From positions 1 to 28,620 of the forward strand of contig CAQOWG010000011.1 in NCBI GenBank assembly GCA_948851665.1: 28,620 bases of DNA, written 5' to 3'. The DNA comes from an uncultured Candidatus Saccharibacteria bacterium (GTDB taxonomy: Bacteria; Patescibacteriota; Saccharimonadia; Saccharimonadales; Saccharimonadaceae). Both the position numbers and the translations under genes were made by a program. Under the pieces are notes generated by a model. The model was not told where the DNA came from and did no database searches. It saw only the letters and a list, made by a program, of their open reading frames with translations. Every line of letters begins with the position of its first letter. The stretch's first letter is position 1. Below, piece by piece: positions 16,074 to 23,147 of this stretch.

Positions 16074-16386
16074 CTGGATGAAACTGATACTCGTCCAAGT
16101 TGACGCGACTGTTTACGACTTTTATGCCGTCAGCTTCAAGCTTTTCTTGCTGAATCATGATACCGCCAAAAGCGAAGTGGCCCGAGAGCTCACCCTTGCT
16201 ATTTACAACTTTATAACAAGGATATTTACTGCCATCAGGATTCCGATGCAAGACATTGCCAACAGCGCGCGCGGCGCCTGGGTAGCCAATCGCTTTAGCA
16301 ATTTGTCCATAAGTGACAACTTTTCCCTTGGGGATAACTGTCAAGAAATTGAGAACCCGTAGCTGGAAAGACGAATTGACCACCAT
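16066..16386 (-). CDS. MGMT-like (alkyltransferase fold) protein with PCYKV motif
   Basis: 106 residues covering only the C-terminal DNA-binding and active-site domain: PKGKVVTYGQIAKAIGYPGAARAVG-type winged-helix, then HRNPDGSKYPCYKVVNSKGELSG and EKLEADGI. Methyltransferases that repair O6-alkylguanine use PCHRV; alkyltransferase-like proteins use PWHRV. Here the cysteine is kept but the histidine that activates it is Tyr and the Arg is Lys. It may be a weak methyltransferase or a DNA-damage sensor that flags lesions, perhaps for the nearby UvrC. It begins one base after the C39-like gene, in the same operon. Confidence 0.85.
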   Translation of the reverse strand: MVVNSSFQLRVLNFLTVIPKGKVVTYGQIAKAIGYPGAARAVGNVLHRNPDGSKYPCYKVVNSKGELSGHFAFGGIMIQQEKLEADGIKVVNSRVNLDEYQFHPVL

Positions 16387-16387
16387 A

Positions 16388-16936
16388 CTAAATCTTCTTG
16401 ATAAGGTAAAAACCGGCGCCGTTTTCCTGGCCGTGAGTTTCGATTGCGCACAGAAGCTGGGAAAGGGCTATTATCTCCCGATCTTTTTTGGAGGAGTTTT
16501 CTTGAATGGTCACTTGGTCGCCATTAATATGATCCAATAAGACTGCGTGGCCCCAATCTGCATCTGGGCTACCATACAAAGTCCCGCAATGGGCAATTAT
16601 CAAGATATCCTGTTTACTGTTTCTGTTTAGAAATTTCTCCGCTTCTTTAATGCTAGTAATGTAATAATATTTTTGAGCAAAATGCAGATTATGTTTTTTG
16701 AAAAAGTGACCGATGGAGTATTGCGGTTCTTGGATTTGAGTGCCATATCCGGCACTCGGCTTTTTACCAGTCCTAGCATAGCGAAAGTTGGATGCAAGAT
16801 GAGGAGGAACAATCAAACCAAGTTCATAAGCAATCCTCTCTTGATCATAGTCCGTAATACCATGCCGCTTCAGGATCATTTCAAGGCAAGCGCCGACACA
16901 GCAATAATCTTTTTGGGTGACTTTGAGATATTTCAT
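16388..16936 (-). CDS. C39-like cysteine peptidase family protein
   Basis: 182 residues. The N-terminus TQKDYCCVGACLEMILKRHGI matches the Gln and Cys of papain-like/C39 peptidases, and WGHAVLLDHINGDQVTIQENSS provides the His and a later Asp/Asn. No signal peptide or membrane segment is seen, so it is probably cytoplasmic. I chose the ATG at 16936, preceded by GAGGA, because the -10 box (16985-16980) would place the transcript start at about 16973, downstream of the upstream in-frame ATG at 16978. The substrate is unknown; peptide trimming or a non-catalytic use cannot be separated. Confidence 0.7.
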   Translation of the reverse strand: MKYLKVTQKDYCCVGACLEMILKRHGITDYDQERIAYELGLIVPPHLASNFRYARTGKKPSAGYGTQIQEPQYSIGHFFKKHNLHFAQKYYYITSIKEAEKFLNRNSKQDILIIAHCGTLYGSPDADWGHAVLLDHINGDQVTIQENSSKKDREIIALSQLLCAIETHGQENGAGFYLIKKI

Positions 16937-16979
16937 GCTGCCATCCTCACAGAACGGGAAATCCTTATTTATTTTCATT

Positions 16980-16988
16980 ATTATAACA
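16980..16988 (-). promoter_or_regulatory. Extended -10 promoter of the C39-like/MGMT-like operon
   Basis: TGTTATAAT on the minus strand. The predicted start is near 16973, leaving a leader of about 37 bases to the ATG at 16936. Confidence 0.55.
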
Positions 16989-17013
16989 CATAGGAATTTG
17001 TTCTTGGCCAGAT

Positions 17014-17042
17014 TTATGTTACACTAGATAGGAGTAACATAA
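17014..17042. repeat. 9-bp inverted repeat upstream of the DUF4234 gene
   Basis: TTATGTTAC and GTAACATAA are perfect inverted copies separated by 11 bases, so their centres are 20 bases apart, two helical turns. The dyad lies just upstream of the -10 box at 17051-17056 and could be an operator. Confidence 0.5.
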
Positions 17043-17078
17043 TATTAATATATAATAGACAGCATAAAGGAATAAATT

Positions 17079-17447
17079 ATGACACAAAGGAATATCGCCG
17101 TTTCAATCATTTTGACGATTGTAACCTGCGGAATTTATGGTATCGTTTGGTTTGTTATGCTAAATGACGAAATCCGTAATGCAAGCAAAGATTACGGGAT
17201 GCCGTCTGGCGGCGTAGCATTCTTGCTAACCATAGTAACTTGCGGGATTTATGGCATTTACTGGGCATATAAAATGGGCAAAGCCATTACTATTGCCAAA
17301 CAAGAAGCTGGATTGCCAGCGACTGATAATTCTGTACTCTACTTGGTCTTGCAGATTTTTGGATTTGCGATTGTAAATTATGCCTTGATGCAGAACGAAA
17401 TGAATAATATCGCACAGAAAAAGTGGGATGACCGCAAAGGCAAATAG
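17079..17447 (+). CDS. DUF4234-like membrane protein
   Basis: 122 residues with three to four hydrophobic segments. The motif TCGIYGI occurs twice (ILTIVTCGIYGIVWF and LLTIVTCGIYGIYWAYKM), a repeat typical of DUF4234. Function of the family is unknown. TATAAT at 17051-17056 and AAAGGA 7-8 bases before the ATG set the start. The next gene overlaps its end by 20 bases. Confidence 0.8.
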   Translation: MTQRNIAVSIILTIVTCGIYGIVWFVMLNDEIRNASKDYGMPSGGVAFLLTIVTCGIYGIYWAYKMGKAITIAKQEAGLPATDNSVLYLVLQIFGFAIVNYALMQNEMNNIAQKKWDDRKGK

Positions 17448-17841
17448 AAGTCTTAAACAACAACTGCTAGCTTTGGGGTTAGCAGTTGCTTTTTGCGTTA
17501 TTTATTTAATCTTTGGTGATATGCTCGGGGTTTATGTCCCCTGCATCTTTCGCAAGATTACACACCTATATTGTCCCGGTTGCGGGATAACACGAATGCT
17601 TGCCGCGATTTTGACTGGAGATTTTTATCAAGCATTGCGTTATAATCCACTAATTTGCATACTTTTGCCTCTTGCAATAGTGTACCTAGTAGATTATCTA
17701 ATCAATCAAGCGAGGGGACGGAAAAGCCTATTAGTACGAACACCAAATTGGGTTTGGATCTTGATGATTGTGGCGCTAGTGATTTACGGGATTATGCGCA
17801 ATTTGTCATGGTTTAAATATCTAGCACCGACGGAAGTATAG
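17428..17841 (+). CDS. DUF2752-like membrane protein
   Basis: 137 residues with about three membrane segments. The motif LYCPGCGITRM after the first segment is the DUF2752 signature. Function is unknown. The start overlaps the previous gene by 20 bases, which suggests coupling; no strong Shine-Dalgarno is seen, so a slightly later start is possible. Confidence 0.8.
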   Translation: MTAKANRSLKQQLLALGLAVAFCVIYLIFGDMLGVYVPCIFRKITHLYCPGCGITRMLAAILTGDFYQALRYNPLICILLPLAIVYLVDYLINQARGRKSLLVRTPNWVWILMIVALVIYGIMRNLSWFKYLAPTEV

Positions 17842-17879
17842 TAAGCTACAGATAAGATGCGGGGGATTTATGGGTGGCT

Positions 17880-18227
17880 TTAGTTGCTTGGCGCTAAGCG
17901 TGGTTTCGCGTCCAGTGGGAGCTCATCCAACTGGACTTCACGCCAGTTGACGACGCCACGCCACAGCATGACATCCAACTCCAGATAGGCACCTTCGCGC
18001 AGTTTTTTCCCTGCCTTAAAAGTCATCTCCGCCATCTTGCCATGTTCATCATAGGCTGTTAGACTGTATTCGTACTCATTATTCCCGAGTTGCTTAGGCT
18101 CAGAGTTGTCGATCTTTACGTAATAATGCGTCGAGTCGACAAAGACAACACGATAGCCAACGGCACACAGTAGTGAAAAAACTATAATAGCGATAACACC
18201 AACGATTTTTGATTTAATATTCTCCAT
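17880..18227 (-). CDS. YxeA-like (DUF1093) exported protein
   Basis: 115 residues: one N-terminal membrane or signal segment (about residues 8-27), then a small beta domain with HYYVKIDNSEP, YEYSLTAYDEHGK, FKAGKKLREGAYLELDV and GVVNWREVQLDELP, the pattern of YxeA/DUF1093 proteins. Function of the family is unknown. AAGGAGA lies five bases before the ATG, and TATAAT (18266-18261) gives a short leader. Confidence 0.85.
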   Translation of the reverse strand: MENIKSKIVGVIAIIVFSLLCAVGYRVVFVDSTHYYVKIDNSEPKQLGNNEYEYSLTAYDEHGKMAEMTFKAGKKLREGAYLELDVMLWRGVVNWREVQLDELPLDAKPRLAPSN

Positions 18228-18365
18228 ATTTCTCCTTTTTTATGGATAGTTTATAGAGGTATTATAAGTCGATGTATAGATCTTTGTCGTTTGCGGAAGA
18301 TTACAAGAGGATTACAGTTCTGTTATATTCGAGGCTGACGGGCAGACTTATGCGATTCTGGAGCC

Positions 18366-18397
18366 AAAAAACGAAAAGCCACCCGTCGGGGTGGCTT
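18366..18397 (-). terminator. rRNA operon terminator
   Basis: On the minus strand, AAGCCACCC pairs with GGGTGGCTT around a 4-base loop, followed by TTCG and a six-T run. It ends the 23S-5S transcript. Confidence 0.9.
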
Positions 18398-18407
18398 ACT
18401 CGTATAA

Positions 18408-18516
18408 TTTGGCACCTTGCTAGTTTCCCGCGGTTAGCAGTATAATCGCCGCTACTGGGCTTGACTTCTGTGTTCGGAATGAGAACAGGTATTTCCCCAG
18501 CGCTATGGGCACCAAA
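18408..18516 (-). rRNA. rrf: 5S ribosomal RNA
   Basis: The ends TTTGGTGCC and GGTGCCAAA pair with two G.U pairs. The interior carries the conserved loop region CATTCCGAACACAGAAGTCAAG and GCGGGAAACTAGCAAG-type 3' half in conserved order. Length is about 109 bases, slightly short. It lies about 140 bases after the 23S end. Confidence 0.9.
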
Positions 18517-18578
18517 CAAGCTCCTGAAGGCCTATCGATGTCCATTGGACTAGCCGATGATTATTGTAAAACTTCTCC

Positions 18579-18591
18579 GGTGCTGAGCACC
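18579..18591 (-). other. Small hairpin in the 23S-5S spacer
   Basis: GGTGC and GCACC pair around three bases next to the processing-stem arm. It may help processing or pausing. Confidence 0.35.
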
Positions 18592-18607
18592 GATTACTAG
18601 TTAAGTC
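18591..18607 (-). repeat. 3' arm of the 23S processing stem
   Basis: CGATTACTAGTTAAGTC on the plus strand is a perfect 17-base inverted copy of 21748-21764. With the adjoining 10-bp pairing of the 23S ends, it forms the long helix expected as the RNase III cleavage site. Confidence 0.8.
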
Positions 18608-18937
18608 TAACAGATTACAAGGCTTTTTACAATAGCAAAACCCTCGTAACCTGACATAAAAAGGCGATGGACCTATTAGTACGCTTCGGCTCCATGCGTT
18701 ACCGCACTTCCACCTTGCGCCTATCAACCAGATCATCTCTCTGGAGTCTCCATAGGGAATTCTTATCTTGGAGTGGGCTTCGCGCTTAATATGCTTTCAG
18801 CGCTTATCTCTTCCGAACATAGCTACTCGGCGATGCAGCAGGTGGCCACAACCGATACACTAGAGGTTCGTTCACCTCGGTCCTCTCGTACTAGAGGCAA
18901 ATCTCCTCAAAATTCCTAACGATCATGCCGGATATAA

Positions 18938-18985
<48 letters not shown>

Positions 18986-19022
18986 CCGGCGAACAGCCGG
19001 ACCCTTGGAAGGTGCTCCCCCT

Positions 19023-19058
<36 letters not shown>

Positions 19059-19800
19059 GCGCCGTCTATGTGAACTATTGGGCGCGATCAGCCTGTTATC
19101 CCCAGGGTAACTTTTATCCGTGTGCGCTGTCTTTCCCACGTAAATTGAACCGAAGTTCTATACAGCGGGTCATTTGCTCCCACTTTCGTGTCTGATTGGG
19201 TTGTAGCCCTCACAGTCAAGCTGGCTTTTGCGCATACACTATCACTACGATTTCCATCCGTAGTTAGCCAACCTTTGAACGCCTCCGATACTCTTTAGGA
19301 GGCAACCGCCCCAGTTAAACTACCCGCCATGCACGGTCTCCTTGGCAGTTAATGTCAAAGATAAGACTGCTAAAACACTCAGGGTGGTATTTCACCTTTG
19401 GCTCCACAAATACTGGCGTATCTGCTTCAAAGCCTTCCACCTATGCTACACAAAATGTCCCAACAATCAATGCAAAGTTGTAGTAAAGCTCCATGGGGTC
19501 TTCTCGTCCTGGCATGATCAGACGGCATCTTTACCGCCAATGCACGTTCACCGAGGCCTTCGCCGAGACAGTGCCCACATGATTACTCCATTCGTGCAGG
19601 TCTGAACTTACCAGACAAGGAATTTCGCTACCTTAGGACGATCATAGTTATCGCCGCCGTTCATCGGGGCTTCAGTTCGAACCGTGAAGTTCTCCCCTTA
19701 ACCTTCCGACACTGGGCAGGAGTCAGCCCCTATACATCCGCTTTCGCGTTAGCAGAGACCTATGTTTTTGGTAAACAGTTCCGTGGGCTCTTTAGCTGCG

Positions 19801-19933
19801 GCCCTCTCATCAAAATGATGATTGAGCTGCTCAAAGAGTTCTATCTCAGTGATTCGATGTGATTATAAGATACATATTTATAACCGCGTTTCCTGAGAAA
19901 CTCTTTGGCAAATCCTCATCTTAATGAGAGGGC
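19801..19933 (-). other. Expanded helix 63 region of the 23S rRNA
   Basis: GCCCTCTCAT (19801-19810) and ATGAGAGGGC (19924-19933) form a perfect 10-bp closing stem. Nested inside, CAAAGAGTT (19832-19840) pairs with AACTCTTTG (19899-19907), extended by CTCAG/CTGAG. The position matches the E. coli 1707-1751 stretch, the site of expansion segments in other lineages. Confidence 0.7.
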
Positions 19934-21358
19934 AGTCCTTATTCCGAAGTTACGGACGCTTTTTTGCCGAGTTCCTTAGCGAAAGTTCTCTCGTAGGTCT
20001 TGGTCTACTCGACCCGAGCACCTGTGTTGGTTTGCGGTACGGTAGGCAGCAGCGTAAGTTAATCAGCTTTTCTAGCCAGCGCTTCACCCAGAATTAAAGA
20101 TCCGAAGATCTCCTTTCACTCAATTCTAGTTCCCTAGAACCTTGGACGGATAAACCATTAATCCGCTCCGGTCATTCGCCGTGAACTGTTAACAACTACT
20201 ACCTGTACAGGAATATTAACCTGTTGTCCATCGCCTACGCAAAAACGCCTCGGCTTAGGACCGACTAACCCAGGGACAATTACTGTGGCCCTGGAAACCT
20301 TGCTCTTACGACCGACAGGATTCTCACCTGTCTTATGGTTACTGATTCCAGCATTCTCACTTGATAACGCTCCACCAGACTTTACAATCCGACTTCACTG
20401 CGATATCAACGCTCCTCTACCGCGCCTACATAAGTAGACACCCATGTCTTCGGTTTAATACTTGAGCCCCGTTACATTTTCCACGCAAAATCTCTTGACT
20501 AGTGAGCTGTTACGCACTCTTTAAATGAATGGCTGCTTCTAAGCCAACATCCTAGCTGTTTAAGAAACTTCACCTTGTTTCCCACTTAGTATTAATTAGG
20601 GACCTTAGACGATGGTCTGGACTGTTTTCCTTTTGAGCGACGAGCTTAGCCCCGCCGTTCTGACTGCCGTGATTACACATCCGGTATTCGTAGTTTGATA
20701 AGGATGGGTACCGTTGCCGGCCCCGGACCTTTTCAGAGCTCTACCCCCAGATGCTACTACACAACGCTAGCCCTAAAGCTATTTCGAGGAGAACCAGCTA
20801 TCTCCGAGTTCGATTGGCATTTCACCGCTAACCACAAGTCATCCAAGCACTTTACTGCGTACCCTGGTTCGGTCCTCCACTGCGTGTTACCGCAGCTTCA
20901 ACCTGCTCATGGTTAGGTCACCCGGTTTCGGGTCTAATACTGCCGACTTGTCGCCCTATTCAGGCTCGCTTTCACTGTGGCTCCATCATCTGACTTAGCC
21001 TCGCCGACAACATTAACTCGCTGGATCGTTCTACAAAAAGCACGCCGTCACAGCCGAAGCTGCTCCGACACCTTGTAGGCACTGAGTTTCAGGATCTATT
21101 TCACTCCCCTCCCGGGGTTCTTTTCACCTTTCCATCACTGTACTAGTTCGCTATCGATCAATCAATATATTTAGCCTTGGCAGGTGGTCCTGCCGGATTC
21201 AAACAGGGTTTCTCGTGCCCCGTCCTACTTGAAAAAAGATATATAATGCCTAAGACCGTTTCGCATACGGGGCTGTCACCCTCTCTGGCGAACCTTTCCA
21301 GGTTCTTCCGCTACGATCTAAAGGTTTGTATCATTATCCACTCAGTTAACGCTGTTGG

Positions 21359-21401
21359 TTTTTATGCCGGATAGTCCAAATTGAACTATTCAGCATAAAA
21401 A
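21359..21401 (-). other. Expanded domain I hairpin of the 23S rRNA
   Basis: TTTTTATGC and GCATAAAAA pair perfectly, with an inner GATAGT/ACTAT helix. It is inserted near E. coli position 280-300, a variable site that is also longer in Bacillus than in E. coli. Confidence 0.6.
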
Positions 21402-21747
21402 TTATCTAATTTCGCAACCCCTTTCATAACTCTGGCCGTTAAACCGTATGGTTATGTTAAGGTTTGGGCTGTTCCAATTTCGCTCGCCACTACTTTCGGA
21501 ATCATTGGTTATTCTCTTTTCCTCAACCTACTAAGATGATTCAGTTCGGTTGGTTCCCGTCTTCTTACCCTATGTGTTCAGGTAAGCGCAACTCGACATG
21601 ACTCGAGCTGGGTTTCCCCATTCGGACATCCCCGGATCAACTCACGTTCTCAGATCCCCGAGGCTTATCGCAGAGTTCTACGTCCTTCATCGGTATTGAT
21701 TGTCAAGGCATCCACTATCAGTGCCCTTATGTACCTTTTTATGCATT

Positions 21748-21764
21748 GACTTAACTAGTAATCG
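21748..21764 (-). repeat. 5' arm of the 23S processing stem
   Basis: GACTTAACTAGTAATCG on the plus strand is the perfect partner of 18591-18607, four bases outside the pairing of the mature ends. Confidence 0.8.
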
Positions 21765-22013
21765 AAGCTCAAATAAGTACGATTACTGTTCCGTCTTACA
21801 ATTTTTTCATCGTTGTCACGATATTAAATACTGTGTCGCCTTAGAAATGAAAGTGAATTTTCGCTTCTTTCGGCTTTTTGTATTTACATCGTTGTCCAAA
21901 TTGTTAATTCGAAACCATCAAAAGCTGGTATAAATTTATCCTTTTAGTGATAGATTTTACCTCGCGTGTTTCTATCTTAATGCAGAGGTTGTTCTCCACA
22001 ACTTGCTTAACTG
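21765..22013 (-). other. 23S-5S transcript leader (no gene)
   Basis: About 250 bases between the rrn transcript start and the processing stem. It holds no tRNA and no 16S 3' end. A stretch at 21907-21898 reads TTAACAATTT on the minus strand, similar to the core of the rrn antitermination boxA, but this is a weak call. Confidence 0.6.
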
Positions 22014-22019
22014 TCTCTC

Positions 22020-22048
22020 AGTATATCGCACTTCGCAATCAAAGTCAA
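22020..22048 (-). promoter_or_regulatory. Promoter of the 23S-5S operon
   Basis: On the minus strand, TTGACT (22048-22043), 17 bases, TATACT (22025-22020). The predicted start is near 22013. It directly shows that 23S-5S can be transcribed without a 16S gene in front. Upstream lies an A/T-rich stretch with a 10-base direct repeat of AATATAGGG (22115-22133). Confidence 0.8.
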
Positions 22049-22174
22049 CACTTTTTTCGAAGATTTCTCGACTTTTTATCGGATTTTTAGCAATAACAGG
22101 GGTGGCGGCATAGAAATATAGGGCAATATAGGGTAATTTTTGGTTGATTTTTGGAATAAAAAGCCATAAAAGCA

Positions 22175-22203
22175 TTGACTTTTTGGACAAAGTGTGCTAC
22201 AAT
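22175..22203 (+). promoter_or_regulatory. Promoter of orphan gene 2
   Basis: TTGACT, 17 bases, TACAAT with TGTGC in front. It matches the orphan gene 1 promoter at 27 of 33 positions and diverges from the rrn promoter about 130 bases away. Confidence 0.8.
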
Positions 22204-22209
22204 GATAGT

Positions 22210-22388
22210 AATCCAACAAGGAGTTAGTGCTGATTTTGGGCATAATACTCTAAGATAGGGTCGCATTTTAAGATGCTTGTTCTAAACTTCATTCGATCTA
22301 TCGTCGCAGGATAGGGGTTATTAAGAGTTGATAGCCACTATCCTGTGGCGAAAGCCTGGGAAAAATAAAAATCCAGGAGGACGAAAGA
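22210..22388 (+). ncRNA. Structured 5' leader, candidate cis-regulatory RNA
   Basis: About 180 bases between the predicted transcript start and the ATG, unusually long for this genome. In order: AAGGAG with a possible 8-codon peptide (22227-22253); helix GATAG/CTATC (22254-22302) enclosing smaller pairings; a perfect 8-bp helix CAGGATAG (22307-22314) with CTATCCTG (22338-22345) extended inward by GGTTAT/ATAGCC; a GGC-GAAA-GCC tetraloop; and CCTGG (22355-22359) with CCAGG (22373-22377), which hides half of the AGGAGG ribosome-binding site (22375-22380). It matches no riboswitch consensus I can recall. Confidence 0.5.
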
Positions 22389-23066
22389 ATGAAAGTAAAT
22401 GCAATGAGAAACGAATTGGACAGTGATGAATTGGTATTTGCCATTCAGAAAACTATCAGCGCGATGACCCGGAGATTAAAAGTGGCATTGCCGAGAGGAT
22501 GGAGACTGGTTGTCAAAGTTGCCTGCGAGAGCGGTAAAGAAGCCCCCCCCCATGAGCTTATGTACTTGGATGTGCAGGCGGATGAGGGAGGTGGCTCCTG
22601 GGCAGAAGCCAAGATTCAGACACTGGAAAAGTGCCCGGGATGGACAGCGACACATCCGATGGAAATTGAGGAGATACGCAATACGCTGGATTTCCTGGGG
22701 TTTGATGACGAGGCGATCAGTGAGGCCGATTGCTATGCCGATCTGACACCGGAAGACATCAAATGGCTGGTGGACGTCGAAAATGGTCCGGGGCTGGCGC
22801 CGGGATTTGGCGGGATCAAGATTCCCTATCAGTGCAACTTCGTACAAACTGACAGTAACGGGGGGCTGGTTGCTGAGTCCGGTGAGATTCTGATTGCTTT
22901 TTCAGGGGCAGCAGCATGGCAGGATTTACAGTTTGCATTAGCGGTTGCACGGGAAATGAGAGATCATTGGAACGAGAAGAAAGATGAATTCCTGACGATG
23001 GACTTTGAACCGCTGAAAACCTATCCGGAAATTGAGTTCTGGATGGTTAATTTAGGACTGCAGTAA
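22389..23066 (+). CDS. Orphan protein 2, unknown function (twin-promoter gene)
   Basis: 225 residues, acidic, with no signal peptide or membrane segment. Features include a helical N-terminus (ELVFAIQKTISAMTRRLKVALPRGW), a Gly/Pro loop (GPGLAPGFGGIKIPYQ) near residues 140-155, and a final helix region with LQFALAVAREMRDHW. No family is recognised. AGGAGG eight bases before the ATG fixes the start. Its C-terminal YPEIEFW resembles HPEIKAYF at the end of orphan protein 1, and both have a VLALTATGG/ILIAFSGAA-type strand followed by a helix, so distant homology is possible but unproven. Leu codons are mostly CTG, unlike most neighbours. Confidence 0.75.
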   Translation: MKVNAMRNELDSDELVFAIQKTISAMTRRLKVALPRGWRLVVKVACESGKEAPPHELMYLDVQADEGGGSWAEAKIQTLEKCPGWTATHPMEIEEIRNTLDFLGFDDEAISEADCYADLTPEDIKWLVDVENGPGLAPGFGGIKIPYQCNFVQTDSNGGLVAESGEILIAFSGAAAWQDLQFALAVAREMRDHWNEKKDEFLTMDFEPLKTYPEIEFWMVNLGLQ

Positions 23067-23110
23067 CATAGATACTGCGCGGATATGGAAGCCTCGAGGT
23101 ATTACAGAGA

Positions 23111-23136
23111 CCCTGGTCGCAAGGCCGGGGATTTTT
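23111..23136 (+). terminator. Terminator after orphan gene 2
   Basis: CCCTGGTC pairs with GGCCGGGG (8 bp, two G.U) around a GCAA tetraloop, then ATTTTT. It separates the gene from the convergent aminopeptidase. Confidence 0.85.
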
Positions 23137-23147
23137 GTTCGCCGCGA

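Noticed and set aside
19342..21374. Several ORFs of 60-90 codons within the 23S region
   Set aside because: They lie in conserved rRNA sequence, have no ribosome-binding sites, and show no protein features; no homing endonuclease is present.
22115..22133. Tandem AATATAGGG repeat as an iteron or CRISPR-like element
   Set aside because: Only two copies of about ten bases with no spacers; more likely part of an A/T-rich upstream promoter region.
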